NCBI GenBank assembly: GCA_964586765.1
Contig: CAZPHN010000024.1
Location: 1 to 38,052 of the forward strand
From: UBA3263 sp964586765
GTDB lineage: Bacteria; Bacteroidota; Bacteroidia; Bacteroidales; Muribaculaceae
Direction of reading: 5' to 3'
Length of the DNA stretch: 38,052 bases
Shown here: piece by piece, positions 24,106 through 33,200 of the stretch
Position numbering within the stretch: the first letter of the stretch is position 1
Layout: each line of letters opens with the position of its first letter
Position numbers and translations under genes: made by a program
Notes under the pieces: generated by a model
Database searches by the model: none
Seen by the model: the letters and a program-made list of their open reading frames with translations, nothing else
Told to the model about the DNA's origin: nothing

Positions 24106-25215
24106 ATGAAGAGATTTATAATGATGCTTGTGGCGTTGATGGCGTTGGCGGTTCGTGGCGAGGTGCCGCAAATGTCGCTGCTGACGGCTCTTCCCGGCTC
24201 TGAAATTTACGAACTTGAGGGACATACCGGACTGCGTGTGCGCGCTAATGGAGCGGACATGGTGGTCAACTGGGGCGTATTTGATTTCAATTCGCCCAAT
24301 TTTGTATATAGGTTTGTCAAAGGTGAAACCGATTACCTTTGTGCGGCTTACCCTACGGAATTCTTTCTTGAGGACTATCGCAATCAGGGTAGGGCGGTTG
24401 TCGAGCAGCCGTTGCTTCTCGACTCGCTGCAGGCGGTGCGCCTTGTTGAACTTCTCGAGGAAAATCTACGTCCCGAAAACCGCGTTTACCGCTATAATTA
24501 CGTCAAGGATAACTGCGCGACGCGTCCGCTGATGCTTATCGAACAGGCATGTGGAACTCAGATTATTCCGCAGGGTGAGACATGGACCAGTTTCAGGGGA
24601 GAGATGCGGCGTTACCATCGTGACTATCCGTGGTATCAGTTTGGTATCGATTTGGCGTTAGGTCGCGGAATTGATGCGCCGATAGGCTCGCGCGAGGCGG
24701 CTTTCGCGCCTGTAATGTTGATGGAGCAAATAGCTACATCATCGTTGGTGGGACCGGCTCAAACCATTGGAGAGCAGACCTTGGAACATCATCCCACCCC
24801 GTGGTTGCTCACTCCTGTGGCAGTCGGCTTGCTTATTTTGATTCTTTCCGTTGTTGTTAAGGGTACGGTCGCAAAAGTATTTGATTCTGTGCTTTTTGCA
24901 GTATATGGACTGACCGGATGCGTGCTTTTCTTTCTCGTTTTTGTGTCGACCCACGAGGCTACCTCGCCTAACCTTCTGTTGCTCTGGCTTAATCCTCTCT
25001 GTTTGCTTGGCGCAGTCCTGCCGTGGATAAAATCGGCAAAAAAGCTGAAAAATTGCTATTTTTTTCTTAACTTTGCGCTTGTAATACTGCTCGCGATACT
25101 CGCGCCGCTTCTCGGACGCCAAATGAACCCAGCTTTCTGGCTATTTATGGCTGCCGATTTGGTGAGGAGTCTTGCGAACATATCGCATATATGTCTCAGA
25201 AAAAGACACCCATAA
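24106..25215 (+). CDS. DUF4105 domain membrane protein
   Basis: DUF4105 has a papain-like NlpC/P60-related appearance; its function is not established. I chose the ATG at 24106 (369 residues, MKRFIMMLVALMALAVRGEV) because a longer frame from 24088 would begin upstream of the -7 box at 24093. The N-terminal part has a signal peptide, then LLTALPGSEIYELEGHTGLRV (candidate active-site His) and NYVKDNCATRPL (candidate Cys and partner residues). From about 230 on there are roughly five hydrophobic helices, so the enzymatic domain is probably periplasmic and tethered to the inner membrane. It overlaps the next gene by 25 bp. Confidence 0.88.
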   Translation: MKRFIMMLVALMALAVRGEVPQMSLLTALPGSEIYELEGHTGLRVRANGADMVVNWGVFDFNSPNFVYRFVKGETDYLCAAYPTEFFLEDYRNQGRAVVEQPLLLDSLQAVRLVELLEENLRPENRVYRYNYVKDNCATRPLMLIEQACGTQIIPQGETWTSFRGEMRRYHRDYPWYQFGIDLALGRGIDAPIGSREAAFAPVMLMEQIATSSLVGPAQTIGEQTLEHHPTPWLLTPVAVGLLILILSVVVKGTVAKVFDSVLFAVYGLTGCVLFFLVFVSTHEATSPNLLLLWLNPLCLLGAVLPWIKSAKKLKNCYFFLNFALVILLAILAPLLGRQMNPAFWLFMAADLVRSLANISHICLRKRHP

Positions 25216-26810
25216 TAGGAGCACCCGCGCTGGTGCTGATTGCGTCGCTGCTGACCGCCTTTCAAGTAAAGGTATCGGCGGCAGATGCCGTTTCATCGCC
25301 TTACAAGCGTCCGCAGCTGGTACTGAGCATAATGGTCGATGGTTTGCGCAGTGACTATCTTGAACTGCTGTCGAGCCATTTCGGACCTGATGGATTTAAC
25401 CGTCTGCTGCGCGACGGCGTGACCTTTGAAGAGATAGAGTTTGGTCCGGGAGTGGATGCTGCCGGAGCCGTTGCGATGCTCTATACCGGAGCAGCACCTT
25501 CGGTCAGCGGAATAGCCTGTGCGGAAGTCTTTTCAACCGAACGCAAGATACCGCAGCCGTCGCTCCTCGATGCCTCCAAGATAGGTAATTATACAGATGA
25601 GACGCTGTCGCCCGGCGCGATATTGGTCTCTACGCTCGGCGATGAATTGCGGATTGACGGTGGTGGTGCCGCATATGTCCACTCTATCGCTCCTGACTCG
25701 GAGCGCGCCATAATCATGGCGGGTCATGCCGGAAATTCCGCCTTCTGGATTAATCCCGCCAACGGTCAGTGGGCGACTACTACCTATTATCGCGAAGTGC
25801 CTACAAGCGTTACCTCGCGTAACTTTACCCGTCCGCTTTCCACTCGGATAGACACCATAGCATGGACTCCGAGTCTCGACGTAAGTCTCTATCCGGGACT
25901 CCCCGCCCATAAACGCCACTATCCGTTCCATCATTCCTTCAGCGGTTCGGATGTGGGCAAATATCGCCGGTTCAGAACTGCCGCGCCTGTCAATACCGAG
26001 GTGACCGACCTCGCGCTTGACTATATGCGCGACATGAAACTTGGCGAGCGCGATGCCATGGACATGCTTTCCGTGGGTTACACCCTGACCCCTTATTCGG
26101 GTAGCACGGATACGGATGCCCGCTTGGAGACGATGGATGCCTACATTAAGCTTGACCGTCAGATTGCGCGTCTGCTTAAGGCAGCCGACGGCGAGACTAC
26201 CGTCGTTATTCTTGGCGGAACACCGGCTGACCCGGTCAAGGAGCCTGATGACCCGCAGTGGGGACTTCCCGGCGGTGAATTTTCGGCAAAGAAGGCTCTC
26301 TCGCTGCTGAATATGTACCTGATTGCCAAATTAGGCAATGGCGAGTGGGTAACCGCTTACCATAAAGGTTCTTTTTATCTAAACCACAAGCTGATAGATG
26401 AGAAACGGCTTGACCCGGAAGAGGTCAGGACCGAGGCTGCTAAATTCCTTACGCGCATGAGCGGTGTTGCCGGCGCGTACACAATAGATGATATTCTTGA
26501 AGGGCGCACATCTGAGTCCCTTCGCCGCAATACGGTGGTTGGAAACGCCGCCGACGTTTATGTGCAGGTCATCCCCGGATGGACCCTGACTGACGATACA
26601 GGTAATGGTGTAGAAAAGGAAGTGGTGCGTTACGCTCACTCGACGGCTCCGCTGGTAATATATGCTCCGCAGATGCTCGAATCGGCGCGCATCTCGACTC
26701 CTGTCGACGCGCGGCGCGTGGCTCCGACGGTAGCGCGCGTGCTCCGTATCCGTTCGCCGAATGCCGCCGCTGAACCTCCGGTTAATTTAAAAGTCAAAAC
26801 TCAAAAATAA
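25191..26810 (+). CDS. alkaline-phosphatase-superfamily protein with degenerate active site
   Basis: The 539-residue product has a signal peptide (to about residue 31) and the overall pattern of the PafA/nucleotide-pyrophosphatase type: LSIMVDGLRSDYL, LYTGAAPSVSGIA, RAIIMAGHAGNSAFWINPANG, ETMDAYIKLDRQIARLL and STAPLVIYAP. Most catalytic positions known from PafA are changed. The nucleophile region T-A-x-G-H reads VDAAGAVA. The D-Y-x-G-H metal motif reads GYTLTPYSG. The A-D-H-G motif reads GGTPAD. The H before the final IPL segment is T. Only the first metal aspartate (VDG) is clearly kept. It is therefore probably a pseudoenzyme or a binding protein. It overlaps the DUF4105 gene by 25 bp, so the two may act together in the periplasm. 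Confidence 0.88.
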   Translation: MSQKKTPIIGAPALVLIASLLTAFQVKVSAADAVSSPYKRPQLVLSIMVDGLRSDYLELLSSHFGPDGFNRLLRDGVTFEEIEFGPGVDAAGAVAMLYTGAAPSVSGIACAEVFSTERKIPQPSLLDASKIGNYTDETLSPGAILVSTLGDELRIDGGGAAYVHSIAPDSERAIIMAGHAGNSAFWINPANGQWATTTYYREVPTSVTSRNFTRPLSTRIDTIAWTPSLDVSLYPGLPAHKRHYPFHHSFSGSDVGKYRRFRTAAPVNTEVTDLALDYMRDMKLGERDAMDMLSVGYTLTPYSGSTDTDARLETMDAYIKLDRQIARLLKAADGETTVVILGGTPADPVKEPDDPQWGLPGGEFSAKKALSLLNMYLIAKLGNGEWVTAYHKGSFYLNHKLIDEKRLDPEEVRTEAAKFLTRMSGVAGAYTIDDILEGRTSESLRRNTVVGNAADVYVQVIPGWTLTDDTGNGVEKEVVRYAHSTAPLVIYAPQMLESARISTPVDARRVAPTVARVLRIRSPNAAAEPPVNLKVKTQK

Positions 26811-26822
26811 CCGGTCTAAAAA

Positions 26823-26857
26823 AACCTAAACCCTAAACCCTAAACTATAAACCCTAA
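26823..26857 (+). repeat. five telomere-like heptamers upstream of secA
   Basis: AACCTAA, ACCCTAA twice, ACTATAA and ACCCTAA stand in tandem, ending 16 bp before the secA start. Units, including the rare ACTATAA variant, are the same as in the array at 21441-21524. No TAnnTTTG promoter is visible between the phosphatase-like gene and secA, so secA may be read through from upstream. Confidence 0.92.
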
Positions 26858-26873
26858 ACCAAACCCCAAATAT

Positions 26874-29800
26874 ATGTCGCTTAATTCATTTCTTAGCAAA
26901 CTTTTCGGCAATAAATCGCAGCGCGACCTGCGTGAAATTCAGCCGATTGTAGACAAAATAAACGCTCTCCGCCCGGAAATGGAGGCGAAAACGCCTGACC
27001 AGTTGCGCGCCAACATTGACAACGTGCGCGCCGACATTCATTCCGTTGTAGGACCTCACGAAGATGCCATCAAGGATTTGCGCGAGAAAATCGAGACAAT
27101 GCCCTTCGATGAGCGTCAGCCCCTGTGGGACGAGATTGATGCTCACGAAAAGCAGATTCTTGACGCTATCGAGGATAAACTCAACGAGCATCTGCCCGTA
27201 GTGTTCGCAACCATGCGCGAAACCGCCGCCCGCTTTGCCAAGGGACCGGTTGAAGTAACCGCTACGCAGAAAGACCGCGATTTTGCCGCTCAGGGACGCG
27301 AATTTGTAAGCATTACCCCCGAAGGCAAGGCTATTTATCAGAATAAATGGATAGCCGGTGGCAACGAAATGACATGGGACATGGTTCATTATGACGTTCA
27401 GCTCATTGGCGGTATTGTTCTCCATCAAGGTAAAATTGCCGAGATGGCTACCGGTGAAGGTAAAACACTTGTGGCAACCCTGCCGGTGTTCCTCCGCTCG
27501 CTCAGCGGACGCGGCGTCCATGTCGTTACCGTCAACGACTATCTGTCGAAACGTGACTCCGAGTGGATGGGTCCGCTCTATATGTTCCACGGTCAGACCG
27601 TAGACTGCATTGACAAGCACCAGCCCAACACCCCCGAGCGTCGCGCCGCCTATAACTGTGACATTACATTCGGTACGAACAACGAATTCGGCTTCGACTA
27701 CCTCCGCGACAACATGGCTATGAGTCCCGAGGATATGGTTCAGCGCAAGCACTACTATGCGATTGTCGATGAGGTTGACTCAGTGCTGATTGACGATGCC
27801 CGCACGCCTCTTATTATCTCCGGTCCCGTTCCGCAGGGCGATGAGCAGTACTTCAACGAGTATAAGACCAATGTCCAGAACGTGGTTGAGGCTCAGCGCA
27901 AGCTCCAGATTAAGCTGATTGCCGAGGCAAAGGAGAAAATCGCGTCTGATGATGCCGAAGTGCGTAAGGAGGGTGCCCTCGCGCTCTATCGCGCTTACCT
28001 TGCCGGTCCGAAGTATCAGCCGCTTATCAAGTTGCTGAGTCAGGAAGGCATGAAGACCCTCCTGCTCAAGACCGAAGGCTTCTACCTTCAGGATAATGCG
28101 CGCGAAATGCCTACCGCAGTTGAGCCTCTTTACTATAAGGTTGATGAAAAGACACGTCAGGTTGACCTCACCGATAAGGGTTATGAGGTCCTGACCGGTA
28201 AGATTTCCGACCCTACCTTCTTTGTGCTTCCCGATATTGCCGCCCAGCTTTCGGAATTAGAGGGCAGACCCGATTCGCCCGAAAAGGCTGATGAAAAGGA
28301 CCGTCTGCTTCAGGAATACGCCGTGAAGGCTGAGCGCGTCCACACCGTTTCGCAGCTCCTCAAGGCTTATACCCTGTTCAACAAGGATGAAGAATACGTA
28401 ATTGACGACAATAAAATCAAGATTGTCGACGAGCAGACCGGACGTATCATGGAAGGTCGCCGCTACTCCGACGGTCTCCATCAGGCAATCGAGGCGAAGG
28501 AGGGTGTAAAGGTCGAAGCTGCAACCCAGACCTTCGCTACAATCACTCTCCAGAACTACTTCCGTATGTATCACAAGCTCGCGGGTATGACCGGTACGGC
28601 AGAGACAGAAGCCGGAGAGTTCTGGGATATTTACAAACTTGATGTTGTCAGCATTCCCACAAACCGTCCCGTAGCCCGTGAGGACCTGAACGACCGTGTC
28701 TACAAGACCAAGAAGGCTAAGTATAAGGCAGTAATCGAGGAAATCGAACGTCTTGTCAAGGAAGGTCGCCCGGTACTTGTCGGCACCACCTCGGTTGAAA
28801 TCTCAGAGAATCTGTCGCGTCAGCTCACCCTGCGTCACATTCCCCATAACGTCCTCAACGCCAAGCTCCACCAGAAGGAGGCAGATATTGTGGCTCAGGC
28901 AGGACGTCCCGGAACCGTCACCATCGCAACCAACATGGCGGGTCGTGGTACGGACATCAAGCTCCCCGACGAAGTTAAGGAAGCCGGCGGTCTGGCAATC
29001 ATCGGCACCGAGCGCCACGAAAGCCGTCGCGCTTACCGGCAGTTGCGCGGACGTGCCGGTCGTCAGGGCGACCCCGGTTCATCGGTATTCTTCGTGTCGT
29101 TCGAGGATAACCTGATGCGTATGTTCGCGTCTGACTCCGTGATGAAGACCCTTGACCGCCTTGGCTTCAAGGAGGATGAGATGCTCGAAAGCTCGATGGT
29201 CAACAAGTCAATCGAAAAGGCGCAGAAGCGTGTCGAAGAAAACAACTACGGTATCCGTAAACGCCTGCTCGAGTATGATGACGTGATGAACAAGCAGCGT
29301 ACCTACATTTATTCGCGCCGTCAGCACGCGCTCAAGGGCGAACGAATAGGTATCGATATCAACAATATGCTCTATGACGTGGTTGAAAACCTTGTAAATG
29401 AGCATGACGCAAACGTAAGCGGCGATTACGAGCACCTCAACCATGAGCTGATGACCCTGATGACCATCAGCGCGCCTTTTACCGAAAAGGAATACAAGAA
29501 CATGAGCAAAGAGGAGCTGATTAACGCGCTCCACGCTGCCGCCATCGAGACCATGAACCGCAAGAGCGAGCGCATAGTCGAAGTGGCACTCCCCGTAATC
29601 ACCGACCTCTACGAAAATCAGCACTATGAGGGTATCATTCAGGTGCCTATTACTGACGGTAAACGCCTTTTCCGCTTGATTGTCAATGTCAAGGAGAGCA
29701 TGGAGGCTGGTTGCAAGAATATCGTGACCGAATGGCATAAGCTCCTGATGCTTGCAAGCATCGACGAACTCTGGAAGGAACACCTGCGTGAGCTTGATGA

Positions 29801-30251
29801 CCTCCGCCAGAGCGTACAGAACGCAAGTATCGAGCAGAAAGACCCGCTGGTAATCTACAAGGTTGAGTCATTCCACCTCTTCGAGGCGATGCTCAAGAAC
29901 CTGAATGACAAGGCTACTTCGGCTCTGATGCGCGGACAGATTTACGTGCGTCAGGCACCTCCCGCACCGGCTCAGCAGCCTCAGCAGGAGCAGCCGGCAG
30001 CTCCCGAGCAACCTAAGGCTCAGCCGGAGGTTCAGCGCGCTCAGGCGGTAAAGACCGACTATTCGCGTTACAATGCGTCGAAGGCAGAGTCATATGAAGG
30101 AGCGGACGCTCAGCGTCAGGCAGCCTCAGCCCCTCAGGGTCAGCGTCCGGCTCCGCAGCCGGTGAAGGCGGCTCCACGTATAGGTCGAAACGACCCCTGT
30201 CCATGCGGAAGCGGCAAAAAGTATAAAGCCTGTCACGGACGCGGTCTGTGA
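26874..30251 (+). CDS. secA: preprotein translocase ATPase SecA
   Basis: SecA drives export of unfolded preproteins through SecYEG. The 1125-residue product is longer than E. coli SecA (901), as is usual in Bacteroidetes, with an insertion in the region of about 330-500. Walker A is MATGEGKT (191-198), Walker B is IVDEVDSVLIDDART, and the second motor domain has TNMAGRGTDIKL and RESRRAYRQLRGRAGRQGDPG-like sequence. A Pro/Gln/Ala-rich linker (about 1025-1095) leads to a complete C-terminal zinc motif, CPCGSGKKYKACHG. It overlaps the tamB-like gene by 4 bp (GTGA), placing an inner-membrane export motor and an outer-membrane assembly factor in one unit. Confidence 0.99.
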   Translation: MSLNSFLSKLFGNKSQRDLREIQPIVDKINALRPEMEAKTPDQLRANIDNVRADIHSVVGPHEDAIKDLREKIETMPFDERQPLWDEIDAHEKQILDAIEDKLNEHLPVVFATMRETAARFAKGPVEVTATQKDRDFAAQGREFVSITPEGKAIYQNKWIAGGNEMTWDMVHYDVQLIGGIVLHQGKIAEMATGEGKTLVATLPVFLRSLSGRGVHVVTVNDYLSKRDSEWMGPLYMFHGQTVDCIDKHQPNTPERRAAYNCDITFGTNNEFGFDYLRDNMAMSPEDMVQRKHYYAIVDEVDSVLIDDARTPLIISGPVPQGDEQYFNEYKTNVQNVVEAQRKLQIKLIAEAKEKIASDDAEVRKEGALALYRAYLAGPKYQPLIKLLSQEGMKTLLLKTEGFYLQDNAREMPTAVEPLYYKVDEKTRQVDLTDKGYEVLTGKISDPTFFVLPDIAAQLSELEGRPDSPEKADEKDRLLQEYAVKAERVHTVSQLLKAYTLFNKDEEYVIDDNKIKIVDEQTGRIMEGRRYSDGLHQAIEAKEGVKVEAATQTFATITLQNYFRMYHKLAGMTGTAETEAGEFWDIYKLDVVSIPTNRPVAREDLNDRVYKTKKAKYKAVIEEIERLVKEGRPVLVGTTSVEISENLSRQLTLRHIPHNVLNAKLHQKEADIVAQAGRPGTVTIATNMAGRGTDIKLPDEVKEAGGLAIIGTERHESRRAYRQLRGRAGRQGDPGSSVFFVSFEDNLMRMFASDSVMKTLDRLGFKEDEMLESSMVNKSIEKAQKRVEENNYGIRKRLLEYDDVMNKQRTYIYSRRQHALKGERIGIDINNMLYDVVENLVNEHDANVSGDYEHLNHELMTLMTISAPFTEKEYKNMSKEELINALHAAAIETMNRKSERIVEVALPVITDLYENQHYEGIIQVPITDGKRLFRLIVNVKESMEAGCKNIVTEWHKLLMLASIDELWKEHLRELDDLRQSVQNASIEQKDPLVIYKVESFHLFEAMLKNLNDKATSALMRGQIYVRQAPPAPAQQPQQEQPAAPEQPKAQPEVQRAQAVKTDYSRYNASKAESYEGADAQRQAASAPQGQRPAPQPVKAAPRIGRNDPCPCGSGKKYKACHGRGL

Positions 30252-33200
30252 AGTGGACCTATAAAATAATTCGAACCATATTGGTGTCCCTGCTGTCGAT
30301 GATGGTGGGGATACCGGTTTTAATTTACATTTTGCTCTGGTTTTCGCCGGTGCGCGAGCGTTTGCGCTCAGAGGCTGAACGTCAACTGTCGACCCTCCTT
30401 GACGCCGAGGTGGGCGTAGGCACACTGAGTGTAGAGCCGTTCTCCAGATTAGTGCTTAACAACGCTTACGTAGCGGTTGCGCCGGGCGACACCGCGCTAA
30501 CCTTCCGCGAGCTGAGCGCAGGTTTCAGTCTGCGGGACCTGCTTAAAAGCCGTCGGTTTGTCGTTACCGATATCGAGCTGATGGAGCCTGCCGTGAGTCT
30601 GCGTCGCGACTCGACAGAGGCTCCGCTGAACATTGAGCCGATAATCCGCGCGCTTAAAGGCGATGAGGAGAAACCTCCCGTTGACTTTGACCTTGCGGTG
30701 AATACGGTCATTATCCGTGGCGGACGGTTCGATTATGACGTTGCGGACCATCCTGAACCTGATTTGCAGACAACGGATTTCAACCATCTGCATATACGGG
30801 GATTTAACGCGGATGTGAACGCTCCGCGGATACATCGTGACTCCGTTAACGTGCGTCTGCGCCGCCTGCAGTTTTACGAGAGGGGCGGACTGATACTTAC
30901 GCGTCTCAGCGGCGATATTGTTTACAATCCGGAGCGGCTTCAGGTCAATGACCTCACGCTGCGTTTCCCTCAGTCGAGTATCGAATTCAGCGACATAGAC
31001 CTTGCGCTTAATCAGGAGCGGTTTGGTTTTATTGACCTTCGAAGCGGTTCGCATATAAGTCTTGCGGACTTTGCCTCGTTAGTGCCGTTTGACCCCGGAG
31101 TGATTGCCGAGCCAATCGAGCTGAGCGGACGCGGCGAACTATTTCGCGACTCCCTTCAGCTACGCCGGTTTGACGTAAGGGTAGGGGAGCTTCTGAGCGC
31201 GCGTCTGCTGGGCAATAAATTCGACCAGACCGTGCCGCAGTTTGCGTTTAGCTCCACCGCTGAAAACTTGGAGCGTATCATAGGCACATTCAAGCCTATG
31301 TCACCTAAAAGCGCGTCGCTGCTTTCGCGTTTAGGCAGGATAACGGTCAAAGGGTCGGCTTCACGCAAGCGCAACGGGGCTTTGACGCTCAATGCGCAGC
31401 TGCGCTCGGCAGTTGGAGATCTTGCGGTTAACGGCAAGCTTCACAACAAGCGACTTAGCGGAGCCGTGAAGTCGGCTGGTATCAACCTCGGCGAGCTTCT
31501 CCCGGACAATGGGCTGGGACTCGCTGCGTTTGACTCCGAGTTTGACCTCGGACGGCGTTCAGGGTCGGCAGAAGTTGCTGTAGAGTCGATAGAATGGCGC
31601 GGTCATGCCTATCGCGACCTTGCAGCATCGGGAGAGTATCGCGGAAAGAAATATCTTGTCAATCTTTGCGCTGACGACTCGCTACTCTGTGCTGACATGG
31701 AGGCGATGGCAGATTTGACTCCCGGGGCGTTTGCCGGTAAGCTTGCCGTAAACATTGAGCACTTGCACCCCGATAAGATAGGGCTATGGGACGCTCATCC
31801 CGGATTTGTGCTGTCGGGAAGGGCTTTCGGTGATTTCTCTGGTCCGGAATTAACGCATCCCACCGGAATGCTTACCGTAGATGATTTGAGATTTGTTAAT
31901 TCCGAGACAGGCGAGAGTTATGTCGAAAAGCCTTTGCGACTCACAACCGATTTCCGTTCTGCCATCAATACCATAGAGTTACGTTCCGGTCCGATAGACC
32001 TGACCGCTGCAGGCGCGATAAACATCGGCTCTATGCCGCAGTCGGTCATGCGGATTGGCGGGGCTCTGTTCCCGCAGCTCATGTTGGCGCAGACTCCTGA
32101 CTCACTTTCCGAACCCAACGATTTTGTTGTCGAGGCAACCGTTCACGAGCAATCGCCGCTGTTCGACCTTGTTACTCTGCCGGTACGTCCGCTCTATGAT
32201 GCTGAAATCAGAGGCGCGATGATGGAAAGCCTTGATTCCGCTTACCTGACATTGCGCATGCCGTATCTTCAGCAGGGTAAACGTCTGTTGCGCGACACCG
32301 AGGTCAATCTTTGTGCCGGTGCGGCAGGGACGCTTAATGCGAGGACGTCGATGGACAATAAGGCGGGAAGGCAAATGAACTTCGTGCTTGCGTCAGACAT
32401 ACACGACGGGACAGCGCGCAGCTCTTTGGGCTGGAAGGTGGATGCCGATAAACGCTTTGACGGCGCGATAGACCTTGACGTAAAGCCGCTGCCGTCTGGA
32501 GCCGATATACGTATTCATGAGTCGGAAATGGTATTTAACGACGCCTTGTGGACCATAAATCCCGCGTATGCCGGTGTGCGTTCCGGTTCGGTGATAGTGG
32601 GCAATCTGGTTATAGACGGTCCGGGACAGCAGGCTGCTATACGCGGAGTCGCTTCAGCCGATTCAGCCGATGTGCTTCAGGTACGTCTCGAAAATCTCGA
32701 TTTGGATTATCTGTTCGAGACGCTTGCCCTCGGACCTGCTATCATATTCGGCGGTACGGCAACCGGCACGATTACGGGACGGTCACTACTTTCGCCGGAG
32801 GCTATTCTGCAGACGTCAGACCTTAAGGTGCGAGATTTCAGTTATAACCGGTGTGAGTTCGGCAAGACGGACATACGCGCCGACTGGGACCCTTCCACCC
32901 GTGCCATTAACCTTTTTGCCGACGTTGACGGCGGACCGGATAGCCGAGCCACTGTTGTTGGCTCAATCTTTCCGCTAAGTCAGAAGCTCGACATAAGATT
33001 TAATGCCGAACGGCTCCCAACGGGGTTCATACAGCCATTTTTGGCTACATGGGCTGATGAAGTTGGCGGTCATGCTTCGGGGTGGGCACGCCTGTTTGGC
33101 GATTTTGTGCTCGTTGACCTTGAAGGAGACCTGTTTGCCGATGATTTTTCGCTCAAGGTGGGTTATACCGGAGTGACTTATCATGCCACGGATTCCGTTC

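Noticed and set aside
21441..26857. Telomere-like heptamers as a sign of eukaryotic contamination or an assembly artefact
   Set aside because: Both arrays are embedded between typical Bacteroidales genes, contain ordered unit variants, and one is in register with a stop codon.
26886..27752. 288-codon minus-strand frame inside secA
   Set aside because: Shadow of secA; no domain or start signal supports it.
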